In this document: positions 10,170-18,422 of the stretch, one piece after another
How positions within the stretch are numbered: position 1 is the stretch's first letter
Layout: the number at the start of each line of letters is the position of its first letter
Origin: Rhizobium sp. NXC24
GTDB taxonomy: Bacteria > Pseudomonadota > Alphaproteobacteria > Rhizobiales > Rhizobiaceae
Assembly (NCBI RefSeq): GCF_002944315.1
Contig: NZ_CP024311.1
Coordinates: 3,974,501-4,038,500, forward strand
DNA: 64,000 nt
Direction of reading: 5' to 3'
Program-made: the position numbers and the translations under genes
The notes under the pieces: model-generated
Databases searched by the model: none
The model's input: the letters and a program-made list of their open reading frames with translations, nothing else
What the model was told of the DNA's origin: nothing

Positions 10170-11363
10170 TTACCCTAACAGGCTAGTATCTTGCTTATGG
10201 ACGAGCAGCATGGTCGACGTATTGCCGAGAATGCGGTCGTTCGAGATCATCAGTTGAGCGGAATGGGCGTCGCGCAGATGGCGGCCGAGGCTGTAGGGCG
10301 TGCCGTTCTTGTAGCCCATGATGCCGCAGATCAGCATGGCGTGGTTGATGATCGGCAGGATCATTTCCGACGACGCGATCTTTACGTTGTTCATGGCGAC
10401 GGCAAAGGCCATCGAGGAGAGCCGGTCGGCATCGGCCTTGGCCTCTTCATAGACTTTCAGACCGGCCACGACATTCGATTTCACCATCTGCAGCAGGCTG
10501 GAGACCTCCGCCAGCCGCAACGCGCCGGGCGGCTGCGTGCCGGGCGACTTGCGGGCCGCAGCGCGCACGAAAGCCTGGGCGCGGGCCACCGCATCGGCCG
10601 CGATACCGTACCAAACGCCGCTCCAGAGCAGATGCGAGCTTGCCAGCATCGATTGCGCGGCAATTTCGGCAAGCGGTTTCGGCAGGATCTGCATGGCCGG
10701 CGCCTCGCCTTTGAAGAGGAAGCCGTCGGAGCAGGTGCCGCGCATGCCGAGCGTGTTCCACTCGACGGTGCGCTCCAGCGTGTATTGATCCCTGAGGAAA
10801 ACCGTCAGTACCTGGTCGGAAGAGGCCGCCTCGGCATGGCTGCGCGAGGTAATCAGGATCGCATCGGCATGGGCGCCGTAGGAGATGACGGTTGCGTCTT
10901 TCTCCAGGAAGCAGCGGTCGCCTTCGACCTTGATGGCGCAGATGCTGTTGCGGAGATTGCCGCCGATGCCGCCTTCCGTCGTCGCCGATGCCAGCAGAAG
11001 CTGCTCCTTGGCAATACGGCGCATGAAATCGCAGTGCCAGTCGCTGCCGGCACCGTGCTCGACCAAGCTCGACAGCTTGATCTGATGCATGGCGAAAACC
11101 ATGGCGCTGGCCGCACAGGCTTGACCAAGGATGGAGCAGAGCTCGGCTATTTCGGTGGTCGAAGCACCCTCGCCGCCAAGATCGGTGGGGATCTGGATCG
11201 ACAGCAGCCTTTCGGCGCGCATCGCATCCACGGCCTCGCGCGGGAATCGACCTTCGGCGTCGACTGCATCAGCATATTTGCCGGCAATTGCCGCAACGCG
11301 CGCGGCGCGCACCGCCGTCGTATCTCCGGCTCCGGCTTCGACCAAAGCGACCGCCACGTTCAT
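10170..11363 (-). CDS. Acyl-CoA dehydrogenase-like flavoprotein of the carrier-protein operon
   Basis: A 397-residue protein with the acyl-CoA dehydrogenase layout: N-terminal helical domain (about 15-120), a middle beta-domain with '[18 protein letters not shown]', and a C-terminal four-helix bundle. Its start overlaps the carrier-protein stop as ATGA and it ends 5 bases before the ligase gene, so it is tightly coupled to both. Such flavoproteins oxidise or dehydrogenate acyl or aminoacyl groups bound to carrier proteins in natural-product pathways, for example prolyl-carrier-protein oxidases. I infer that the aminoacyl group loaded here may be oxidised. I did not identify the catalytic base. 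Confidence 0.85.
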   Translation of the reverse strand: MNVAVALVEAGAGDTTAVRAARVAAIAGKYADAVDAEGRFPREAVDAMRAERLLSIQIPTDLGGEGASTTEIAELCSILGQACAASAMVFAMHQIKLSSLVEHGAGSDWHCDFMRRIAKEQLLLASATTEGGIGGNLRNSICAIKVEGDRCFLEKDATVISYGAHADAILITSRSHAEAASSDQVLTVFLRDQYTLERTVEWNTLGMRGTCSDGFLFKGEAPAMQILPKPLAEIAAQSMLASSHLLWSGVWYGIAADAVARAQAFVRAAARKSPGTQPPGALRLAEVSSLLQMVKSNVVAGLKVYEEAKADADRLSSMAFAVAMNNVKIASSEMILPIINHAMLICGIMGYKNGTPYSLGRHLRDAHSAQLMISNDRILGNTSTMLLVHKQDTSLLG

Positions 11364-11614
11364 CAGGCAACCTTTCGGCTATCCAGGATCATGGCGACCG
11401 TCTTTTCGATGGCGACGATGCTGGCAAAGGATTTGCGGTTCAGCAGGTTGTCGGGAAACTCGATGTCGAAAGCTTCTTCGATGCCAAGCATGAGCTGCAC
11501 CGACGCAAAGGAAGACAGCCCGGCCGCGTAGAGATCGGCATCGTCGGCAATCTGATCCATCGTAACGGGGAGCGCACCAAACTTGGCCAGCAAATCGCGA
11601 ATCGTCTCATTCAT
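11363..11614 (-). CDS. Stand-alone acyl/aminoacyl carrier protein
   Basis: An 83-residue acidic carrier protein. ATG 11614 follows a good GGAGGG; the longer frame upstream is not protein-like. The core 'DLYAAGLSSFASVQLMLGIE' aligns with the ACP helix II region and places the phosphopantetheine serine at S35, in an SSF context instead of the usual DSL. It is the first gene of the four-gene operon and overlaps the next start as ATGA. It should receive phosphopantetheine from a host transferase and then an amino acid from the ligase at 9256-10164. Confidence 0.88.
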   Translation of the reverse strand: MNETIRDLLAKFGALPVTMDQIADDADLYAAGLSSFASVQLMLGIEEAFDIEFPDNLLNRKSFASIVAIEKTVAMILDSRKVA

Positions 11615-11966
11615 CTGTAGTCCCTCCAGGCAATCGCAAACACGACGGCAGCAACGCCGTCTTATCCTGAGCCGAGAAGTAACAGGTAAAATAGAACATT
11701 CCGCTAAGCGACGTGGTAAATATAACCACGCTATACTTAGCAAGAAAATCTTATATTTTAGCTTTATCTAAAAGAAATTTACGGTATTTAAGCCATGTAA
11801 GCTGTCGTTTGCAGGGTGATATCTTACAATTCTAAAATATGCAGCGAAGGATGTGCGGAAAAATGGTACTTGGCCGCAAGGTTAATGCGCCAATTTTCCA
11901 GCAAAATTCATTTACAAACGCGGCGCCTCAGACATCCTGAAGTAGCTGAAACCGCTCGGGAACAGA
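11615..11966. other. Intergenic region upstream of the carrier-protein operon
   Basis: A 352-base AT-rich gap between the carrier-protein start and the epmB stop. No convincing open frame is seen. It holds a hairpin in the leader of the operon (GACGGC at 11644-11649 pairing with GCCGTC at 11656-11661) and the larger palindrome listed separately. The low GC compared with both neighbours suits a promoter region; no clear -35/-10 pair was found. Confidence 0.6.
11703..11741. promoter_or_regulatory. Nested palindrome, candidate operator for the carrier-protein operon
   Basis: An inner perfect inverted repeat, CGTGGT (11712-11717) and ACCACG (11725-11730) around AAATATA, is flanked by an outer pair GCTAAG (11703-11708) and CTTAGC (11736-11741). 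It lies about 90-130 bases upstream of the first gene, where a regulator or promoter would be expected. The regulator is not encoded nearby, so this is inference from symmetry and position. Confidence 0.4.
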
Positions 11967-13019
11967 CTATCCCTCCGGCGGATAGATATGCTCGCCGTCG
12001 CGATAGTCCGAGATGGAATAGCAGCCTTCGCCGAGTTCGCGGACGGCTTTTCTGCCGATGTCCGCCTTGCCGTGGCCGCCTGGAATATCGAGGATGTAGG
12101 TGGGCTGGCATAGGCCGGAAATGCGGCCGCGCAGCGCCGCGACGATCTTCTGCCCCTCCGCTATCGACAGGCGGAAATGGCTGGTGCCAGGGGCAAGATC
12201 GGGGTGATGCAGGTAATAGGGCTTGATCCGCGTCTCGACGAAAGCCTTCATCAGCGCCGCCAGCACATCCGGATCGTCATTGACGCCCTTCAGTAAGACG
12301 GACTGGCTGACTAGGACGATACCGGCATCGACAAGCCGCGCGCAGGCGGCGCGCGCCTCGGCGGTCAGCTCGCGCGGATGGTTGGAATGCAGCGCCACAT
12401 AGACCGTCTTGCCGCTCGCCTTCAGGGCCGCAATCAGCGCTCCTTCGATCTTCAGCGGATCGACGACCGGTACTCGGGTGTGGAATCGGACGATCTTCAC
12501 ATGATCGATATCTGCGAGCGCACTGAGCATCTCCTCCAACCGGCGCGGCGACAGCACCAGCGGATCGCCGCCGGTCAGGATGACCTCCCAGATCTCCCGG
12601 TGATCGCGGATATAGGCGAAGGCAGCATCAAGTGCCGCCGCATCAAGTGTTCCAAGTCCCTGCGGCCCGACCATCTCACGGCGGAAACAGAAGCGGCAAT
12701 AGACCGGGCAGACATGCACGGCCTTCAGCAGCACACGGTCAGGATAGCGATGGACGATGCCGTCGACCGGACTATAGGCATGATCGCCGATCGGATCGGC
12801 CCGCTCTTCCGGCGTGACGATGAGTTCGGCCGTGTCGGGTACGAATTGCCGGGCGATGGGGTCGGCGGGATCGCTGCGGTCGATCAGCTTTGCCATGGTG
12901 GGCGTCAGCGCGATGGCGTAACGCTCCGCCACCGCCTGTAGGGAAAGAGCCTCGCCGGCATCGATCAGACCGGCCTGTTCGAGGTCGTCGACATTTCTGA
13001 TCGGGCGCATCACATTCAT
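11967..13019 (-). CDS. epmB: EF-P beta-lysylation enzyme, lysine 2,3-aminomutase-like
   Basis: A 350-residue radical SAM, PLP-dependent enzyme. The radical SAM cysteines are C104, C108 and C111 in 'HVCPVYCRFCF', followed by the SAM-binding 'ILTGGDPLVLSPRRLEEML'. The length is that of EpmB rather than of the longer catabolic lysine 2,3-aminomutases. The start overlaps the epmA stop by 4 bases, and efp lies divergently just beyond, so the role is conversion of (S)-alpha-lysine to (R)-beta-lysine for EF-P modification. epmC is not in the window. Confidence 0.92.
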   Translation of the reverse strand: MNVMRPIRNVDDLEQAGLIDAGEALSLQAVAERYAIALTPTMAKLIDRSDPADPIARQFVPDTAELIVTPEERADPIGDHAYSPVDGIVHRYPDRVLLKAVHVCPVYCRFCFRREMVGPQGLGTLDAAALDAAFAYIRDHREIWEVILTGGDPLVLSPRRLEEMLSALADIDHVKIVRFHTRVPVVDPLKIEGALIAALKASGKTVYVALHSNHPRELTAEARAACARLVDAGIVLVSQSVLLKGVNDDPDVLAALMKAFVETRIKPYYLHHPDLAPGTSHFRLSIAEGQKIVAALRGRISGLCQPTYILDIPGGHGKADIGRKAVRELGEGCYSISDYRDGEHIYPPEG

Positions 13020-14080
13020 GAACCGAACTCCGAAACCGGCGCCCAGAGCACCTGTTCGATCCGCGAGGCCCCGGTCGCTAGCATCACCAGCCGGTCGAAG
13101 CCGAGCGCTATACCGCTCGCCTCCGGCATGGCTGCGAGAGCTTCAAGAAATTCCTCGTCCAGCGGATAGGTCTCGCCATAGATACGGGCTTTCTCGGCCA
13201 TCTCGATCTCGAACCGCCGCCGCTGCTCGACGGCATTGGTGAGTTCGCCGAAAGCATTGGCGAGCTCGACACCGCAAGCATAGAGCTCGAAGCGTTCGGC
13301 CACCCGATGATCCCTAGCCGAAGGCCGAGCAAGAGCCGCCTCCGAGACCGGATATTCGTCGAGGATCGTCGCCCGGCCGAAGCCGAGATAGGGCTCGACC
13401 TTCTCGACCAGCACGCGGCTGAAAAGATCGGGCCAGTGATCGTCGTTTGCAACGCGCATGCCGACACGCCGCATCTCGGCCGCCAGATGCTCACGATCCG
13501 TCGAACCGTCGAGACCGATCGAACCGAGCAGGTCGATCCCGGCATAACGTTCGAAGGCCGCAGCGACGCTGATACGCTCCGGTGTGAGGAACGGATCGGT
13601 TTCGGCGCCGCGATAGCTGAGTTTCTTTGCCCCCACCGTCTTCGCCGCCAGCGCCAGCAGAGCGGCGCAATCGGCCATCAGCGTCTCATAGGTCTCGCCC
13701 GCCCGATACCATTCCAGCATGGTGAATTCCGGATGGTGCAGCGGACCGCGCTCGCGGTTGCGATAAACGTGGGCGAAACAGGCAATGCGCTCCTCGCCGG
13801 CAGCCAGCAGCTTCTTGCAGGCGAATTCCGGCGAGGTGTGGAGATAGAAGGGCGCCTTCTGGCCGTCCGTCGTCAGCGCCTCGGTGGCGAAGGCATGAAG
13901 ATGCGCCTCGTTGCCCGGCGATACTTGCAGCGTTGGCGTGTCGACCTCGATAAAACCGTTGCGGATGAAGAATTCACGCAGCGCCGCCTGGATGGCATTG
14001 CGGCCAATCAGGAACGGCCGCCGGTCCGCGTGCACGCTGCGGGTCCACCAGGGGGACGCTTTGCTGCTCGTTGGCTCCAT
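13016..14080 (-). CDS. epmA: EF-P lysine aminoacylase (GenX/PoxA)
   Basis: A 354-residue class II lysyl-tRNA-synthetase catalytic domain lacking the anticodon-binding domain, as in EpmA. Motif 1 is 'REFFIRNGFIEVDTPTLQVS', motif 2 is 'FAHVYRNRERGPLHHPEFTM' and motif 3 lies in 'SGIALGFDRLVML' near the C-terminus. It attaches beta-lysine to K34 of EF-P. It is co-transcribed with epmB (ATGA overlap) and divergent from efp, with about 150 bases between starts that must hold both promoters. Confidence 0.93.
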   Translation of the reverse strand: MEPTSSKASPWWTRSVHADRRPFLIGRNAIQAALREFFIRNGFIEVDTPTLQVSPGNEAHLHAFATEALTTDGQKAPFYLHTSPEFACKKLLAAGEERIACFAHVYRNRERGPLHHPEFTMLEWYRAGETYETLMADCAALLALAAKTVGAKKLSYRGAETDPFLTPERISVAAAFERYAGIDLLGSIGLDGSTDREHLAAEMRRVGMRVANDDHWPDLFSRVLVEKVEPYLGFGRATILDEYPVSEAALARPSARDHRVAERFELYACGVELANAFGELTNAVEQRRRFEIEMAEKARIYGETYPLDEEFLEALAAMPEASGIALGFDRLVMLATGASRIEQVLWAPVSEFGS

Positions 14081-14231
14081 TGCGCGCTTTCTTCTCGGGA
14101 TCGCCGGGGATGGGGGTGGCTATTTCTGCTGATTTAGGGTACTTGCGCCCCCAAGCAAACAATAGCTGCGTCTCGAGGTGCATTTCGACAGTCCCTCTAC
14201 GACGCAAAGGGCAGCGTTACAAGGAAGTCTT

Positions 14232-14801
14232 ATGGTCAAGGTCATCGCCTCTTCAGTCCGCAAGGGCAACGTTCTCGATGTCGACGGCAAACTCTACGTC
14301 GTTCTCACCGCTCAGAACTTTCATCCGGGCAAGGGCACGCCGGTCACCCAGGTCGACATGCGCCGCATCGTTGACGGCGTGAAGGTGTCCGAGCGCTGGC
14401 GCACCACCGAGCAGGTCGAGCGCGCCTTCGTCGAAGACGTGAACTTCCAGTACCTCTACGAAGACGGTGAAGGCTTCCACTTCATGAACCCGGCCACCTA
14501 CGACCAGGTCGTCGTCGACGTCGAGACCATGGGCGACCAAAAGGCCTATCTCCAGGAAGGCATGACCTGCATCCTGTCGATCCACGAAGGCGTTCCACTG
14601 GCACTCGAACTGCCGCGCCATGTCACGCTGGAAATCACCGAGACCGAACCGGTCGTGAAGGGCCAGACGGCATCCTCGTCCTACAAGCCCGCCATGCTGT
14701 CGAACGGCGTACGCACCATGGTTCCGCCGCACATCAACGCCGGCACCCGCGTCGTCATCGCCACGGAAGACAACTCCTACGTCGAGCGCGCCAAGGACTG
14801 A
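14232..14801 (+). CDS. efp: Translation elongation factor P
   Basis: A 189-residue protein with three OB-like domains. The start at 14232 follows AAGGAAG at 14221-14227; a longer in-frame ORF from 14178 is rejected. The modification loop is 'HPGKGTP', placing the lysine at K34 as in Escherichia coli, which matches the EpmA/EpmB pair next door. EF-P rescues ribosomes stalled on polyproline. A strong terminator follows the stop. Confidence 0.97.
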   Translation: MVKVIASSVRKGNVLDVDGKLYVVLTAQNFHPGKGTPVTQVDMRRIVDGVKVSERWRTTEQVERAFVEDVNFQYLYEDGEGFHFMNPATYDQVVVDVETMGDQKAYLQEGMTCILSIHEGVPLALELPRHVTLEITETEPVVKGQTASSSYKPAMLSNGVRTMVPPHINAGTRVVIATEDNSYVERAKD

Positions 14802-14824
14802 GGAATCAGCCTATCGTTTCACGG

Positions 14825-14862
14825 AAAACGCCCTGTCCTCACGGATGGGGCGTTTTTGTTTT
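14825..14862 (+). terminator. Rho-independent terminator of efp
   Basis: The stem AACGCCC pairs with GGGGCGTT around a loop of about 12 bases and is followed by TTTTGTTTT. It begins 24 bases after the efp stop. Confidence 0.85.
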
Positions 14863-14894
14863 GTGCATGATCTCGCATGCTGAGCGAATTCGGG

Positions 14895-14918
14895 CCTATC
14901 TCGCCCGGGCGAGATAGG
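14895..14918. repeat. Perfect 24-bp palindrome related to the MITE ends
   Basis: Twelve bases, CCTATCTCGCCC, are followed at once by their exact reverse complement. The half-site TATCTCGCCC is shared with both ends of the element at 5466-5723. It lies between the converging efp and ABC transporter genes, the same type of location as the larger element. Confidence 0.6.
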
Positions 14919-14932
14919 GCTCCGCCACAAAG

Positions 14933-16786
14933 CTACCGCGACGGCCCATTCGCCCTCTTGGGGCTTACGTCCGGTACCACCGCCGCCCGCGGCACGACTG
15001 CGGCAACGACCTCCTCATGTTGCACCAGCGCCTGAAGATGCAGGACGCGTGGCGACATTGCCTGAAGATAGGCTTCGGACCGGCCGATATAAATCACGGT
15101 GGCGTCAGTGAACTCCGTCAGCAACGCCGAGAACTTGGCCTGAATATCCGGCTCCAGCCCTTCCATGACTTCATCGAGGATGATCCATTTCGGTTGCGCC
15201 AGCAGCAGATGCGCGAAGGCGAGCGCCTTTTGCTCGTCATTGTCAAGGAGCCGGTCCCAGCGCGCCTGCGTATCGAGCCGGCTCTTCAGGCGGCCGAGGC
15301 CGACCTTGTCCATCGCAGCCTCGACGGCGGCATCGTCATAGGTATCCCGATCCTCGGGAAAACTGATCGCTTCGCGTAGCGTACCGCCAGGCACATAGGG
15401 CGTGTGCGGCATGAACAGCATGTCTTCCATCAGCGGCAGGCTGATCTTTCCGGAGCCGCAATTCCATTGATGCGCCAGCGATTGGAACAGCAGCCTGCGG
15501 TTCACGCCATGGTCGCCGTTGACCATGATGTGCTCGCCGGCGGCAATCGTCACCGTGCCCTCGCGGATACGGAAGCCGTTCTCGATGATATCCTCGCTGG
15601 TCTTGGTGGAAATCTCCATATCCGTCCAGACCATTTCACCGGGCGCAGCATGGTCGAAAGCAATGGTATGCGGCATGACCTTGCCGTCATCCATCTCGGT
15701 CAGCGCCTGGCGGAAATCGGTGACACGCATCAGCGTGGCGCGCCATTCCGCGATCGGGCCGAAATTGGCGACATACCAGCGCAAGGCGGTATTGACCTGG
15801 TTGAAGGCACCGACCGCCACCATCAATTGACCGATGGTCAGCCCGCCGGAGAAATAGGCGGGCGCGGCCACCAGGATCGGAATGATCAGCACCAGCCAGC
15901 CATAACCGGCCGAAACCCAGGTGAGATTGGTGTTGGCAATGGCGAGCTGACGGATGACGGCAAGCACGGCGGAAATATCGAGATTGATCCGCCGGCGCTC
16001 ATTCTCCTCGCCGCCCGCAATGGTGATCGCCGGCATATGCTCGTTGGCATGCATCAGGGCAAAGCGCAGCTCGGCTTCCTTGGAATAGCGGTCGGCATTC
16101 AGCCGCACCAGCCGGCGGCCAACGAGCTGGCTCAGGAACGAGGCAGAGCCGGCATAGATGATTGCCGCCCAGACCATGTAGCCGGGAATGGAAAAGCTCA
16201 TGCCCTTGAAATTGAAGACCATGCCGCTGGACAGCTCCCAGAGCACGCCGATGAAGCTCAGGAGCAGGATGGTCGCCTGTACCAGACCGATCGCAAGGCC
16301 CGTCGTGCTTTCGGCAAGATTACGCGCATCCTCGTGCAGCCGCTGGTCCGGATTGACGCCGATCAGGCCGGAGGAGGCCAGACGAAGCGCGCGCTTGGCC
16401 TGCAGCCACTGGTCGACGAGATCGCGCGCCAGGCCCTCGCGCATATAAAGCGCGGTCATTTGATTGAGCCATGCCTGCACGACGTTGAGGACCAAAAGCA
16501 GGCCGGCAATAATGCCGAAGACGCCGAGCTGATGGAAGAACGCTCCCGTATCGCGCCGCGCCAGCGAATCATAAAACGGCGCATTCCAGTTGTTGAGCAG
16601 AACCTGGACATAGGCCGTGACAAGAATAATCGCGAACAAAGCAATCGTAAGAGAAATAATCTTGATGCGTACCGCCGAATTCCAAAAGGCGGAAAACATC
16701 ATGCGCAGCCGATAGAGAACGCTGAAGTCGTATCCGACCCGGTCCGCTCCCTCATTATTCGGCTTGGCTTGCGTTTCAACTGCCAT
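14933..16786 (-). CDS. ABC transporter permease/ATPase of SbmA/BacA-YddA type with degenerate NBD
   Basis: A 617-residue fusion of a membrane domain (about residues 40-350; 'YVQVLLNNWNAPFYDSLARR' is typical of the SbmA/BacA-like permease family) and a nucleotide-binding domain. The start at 16786 follows AGGGAAG. The NBD is degenerate: the P-loop reads 'VNGDHGVNRRLLF' with no GKS/T, and the signature is 'LDNDEQKALAFAHLLL' rather than LSxGEQQR. The Walker B-like 'WIILDEVMEGLE' keeps DE but the D-loop is changed. The open frame has no stops, so this looks like a maintained variant, not a pseudogene. Transport by ATP hydrolysis is doubtful; the cargo is unknown. Confidence 0.8.
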   Translation of the reverse strand: MAVETQAKPNNEGADRVGYDFSVLYRLRMMFSAFWNSAVRIKIISLTIALFAIILVTAYVQVLLNNWNAPFYDSLARRDTGAFFHQLGVFGIIAGLLLVLNVVQAWLNQMTALYMREGLARDLVDQWLQAKRALRLASSGLIGVNPDQRLHEDARNLAESTTGLAIGLVQATILLLSFIGVLWELSSGMVFNFKGMSFSIPGYMVWAAIIYAGSASFLSQLVGRRLVRLNADRYSKEAELRFALMHANEHMPAITIAGGEENERRRINLDISAVLAVIRQLAIANTNLTWVSAGYGWLVLIIPILVAAPAYFSGGLTIGQLMVAVGAFNQVNTALRWYVANFGPIAEWRATLMRVTDFRQALTEMDDGKVMPHTIAFDHAAPGEMVWTDMEISTKTSEDIIENGFRIREGTVTIAAGEHIMVNGDHGVNRRLLFQSLAHQWNCGSGKISLPLMEDMLFMPHTPYVPGGTLREAISFPEDRDTYDDAAVEAAMDKVGLGRLKSRLDTQARWDRLLDNDEQKALAFAHLLLAQPKWIILDEVMEGLEPDIQAKFSALLTEFTDATVIYIGRSEAYLQAMSPRVLHLQALVQHEEVVAAVVPRAAVVPDVSPKRANGPSR

Positions 16787-16954
16787 CAACACTTCCCTGC
16801 GACGCACTTAATCCTCAGTTAATCATGACCTGCTCACATGTCCATCCATGCGATACATCAGCGTGATCACGTTCGGTATATACACCGTTTCACGCCTTGA
16901 ACCGAATTAGACCAAGGGATAGCTTGCGCCCGAAAGATTGATGAAAGCCTTCCA

Positions 16955-17797
16955 ATGCAATTTCAGGGCACCGCGGACTATATCGCCGACAAGGATCTGA
17001 TGGTCGCCGTCAACGCCGCCATTCGGCTGGAACGACCGCTTTTGGTGAAGGGCGAGCCTGGGACGGGCAAGACGGAACTGGCTCGTCAGGTCGCCGCAGC
17101 CCTCGGTCTCGACCTCATCGAGTGGAATATCAAATCGACCACGAAGGCGCAGCAGGGTCTCTACGAGTATGATGCCGTCTCGCGCCTGCGCGACAGCCAG
17201 TTGGGCGACGTGCGCGTCAATGACGTCAGGAACTACATCCGCCAAGGCAAGCTCTGGCAGGCATTTACGGCCTCGCAGAAATGCGTGCTGCTGATCGATG
17301 AGATCGACAAGGCCGACATCGAATTCCCGAACGATCTGCTGCAGGAACTCGACCGCATGGAGTTCCATGTCTATGAGACCGGCGAAACGATCCGCGCCGC
17401 CGTCCGGCCGATCGTCATCATCACCTCGAACAATGAAAAGGAGCTGCCGGATGCTTTCCTGCGCCGCTGCTTCTTCCATTATATCCGCTTCCCCGACGCC
17501 GAAACGCTGACGCGCATCGTCGAAGTGCACTATCCCGGCATCAAGCAGACACTGGTGCGGGCGGCCCTCACCCAATTTTTCGAGATCCGCGATGTGCCGG
17601 GGCTGAAGAAGAAACCCTCCACCTCCGAAGCGCTCGACTGGATCCGCCTCCTCGTCGCCGACGACGTCGATCCCGCCACGCTGCGCGGCGACGCAAAGAG
17701 CGTCTTGCCGAAGCTGCATGGGGCTTTGCTGAAGAACGAGCAGGACGTCCATCTCTTCGAACGCCTTGCTTTCATGGCGCGCGGGCAGGGGAAATGA
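16955..17797 (+). CDS. MoxR-type AAA+ ATPase
   Basis: A 280-residue ATPase with Walker A 'GEPGTGKTEL' near residue 33, Walker B 'CVLLIDEIDKAD' near 110 and sensor 1 in 'IVIITSNNEKELPDAFLRRC'. MoxR ATPases act as chaperones that insert cofactors or activate complexes together with a VWA-domain partner. The partner here is probably the CoxE-like protein at 19352, separated by a Nudix gene and metA. The stop overlaps the Nudix start. The ribosome site is weak. Confidence 0.9.
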   Translation: MQFQGTADYIADKDLMVAVNAAIRLERPLLVKGEPGTGKTELARQVAAALGLDLIEWNIKSTTKAQQGLYEYDAVSRLRDSQLGDVRVNDVRNYIRQGKLWQAFTASQKCVLLIDEIDKADIEFPNDLLQELDRMEFHVYETGETIRAAVRPIVIITSNNEKELPDAFLRRCFFHYIRFPDAETLTRIVEVHYPGIKQTLVRAALTQFFEIRDVPGLKKKPSTSEALDWIRLLVADDVDPATLRGDAKSVLPKLHGALLKNEQDVHLFERLAFMARGQGK

Positions 17798-18219
17798 TGC
17801 AGCCGGATGCCGTGAAGGTCTTGATCTACGCGCTGAGCGGTCGGCATTTGCTGGTATTCGACGAGCCGGATTTTCCCACCGTCGAACTCCAGGTTCCCGG
17901 CGGCACTGTCGAACCCGGCGAAGGCATCGCAACGGCGGCGGCGCGCGAATTCGAGGAGGAAACCGGTTTTGCGCCGGACGAACTCCATCCGCTCGGCATT
18001 CATGACTATCGGTTCGAAAAGGATGGGCGCCAGCACCATCACCAACGGCACTATTTCCGCTGCCGCATCTCCGAGACGGCGCCCGCCACCTGGCTTCACT
18101 ATGAAATGACGCCGTTCGGCGGCGGCGATCCGATTGGCTTCCGTTTCTTCTGGCTGCCGATCGAGGACGCCAGGCTACGCCTCGGCTATGGCATGCAGGC
18201 GCTCCTTGGTCATCTGTAG
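17794..18219 (+). CDS. Nudix hydrolase
   Basis: A 141-residue protein with a complete Nudix box in 'GGTVEPGEGIATAAAREF' continuing 'EEETGF' (about residues 37-60, pattern GX5EX7REUXEEXGU). The start ATG overlaps the MoxR gene stop, so the two are coupled. These enzymes hydrolyse nucleoside diphosphates linked to another group; the substrate cannot be assigned. A histidine-rich 'DGRQHHHQRHYF' follows the box. Confidence 0.88.
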   Translation: MMQPDAVKVLIYALSGRHLLVFDEPDFPTVELQVPGGTVEPGEGIATAAAREFEEETGFAPDELHPLGIHDYRFEKDGRQHHHQRHYFRCRISETAPATWLHYEMTPFGGGDPIGFRFFWLPIEDARLRLGYGMQALLGHL

Positions 18220-18302
18220 GCGACAACCGACATACGCAACCGCCCGCTTTTCCCGGAAAAGCTTGCCCATTGACCCGCAGGGGCAGCAGGTCTATTGAAT
18301 TT

Positions 18303-18358
18303 CTCCCGTGGTGATTTGGCCGGCCGGCTTGCAGCCACGTTAAAAAAGTCGCTAAAGG
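18303..18358 (+). promoter_or_regulatory. SAM-II riboswitch (metA motif)
   Basis: The stretch contains the conserved SAM-II core: CCCGTGGTGATTTGG, then GGCTTGCAGCCACGT, TTAAAAAAG and CGCTAAA. These form the P1 helix and the pseudoknot of the compact alphaproteobacterial SAM-II class. It lies about 65 bases upstream of metA, the usual target, and represses methionine synthesis when S-adenosylmethionine is high. Confidence 0.93.
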
Positions 18359-18369
18359 GCCGCGTGCGG

Positions 18370-18408
18370 ACCGGTAGCGATTCTTATCGCGGCCGGTTTT
18401 TTGTTTTT
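18370..18408 (+). terminator. Terminator hairpin of the metA leader (riboswitch expression platform)
   Basis: ACCGG and AGCGAT pair with ATCGC and CCGGT around TTCT, followed by TTTTTTGTTTTT. It begins 11 bases after the SAM-II core and ends 14 bases before metA, so ligand-dependent termination is the natural reading, though the competing antiterminator fold was not computed. Confidence 0.75.
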
Positions 18409-18422
18409 GTCGAGTGATAACG

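Noticed and set aside
10191..11531. 446-codon plus-strand frame opposite the acyl-CoA dehydrogenase-like gene
   Set aside because: Antisense shadow; the minus-strand genes overlap by ATGA and have good ribosome sites.
15404..16822. 472-codon plus-strand frame opposite the ABC transporter fusion
   Set aside because: Shadow frame caused by codon bias on the opposite strand.
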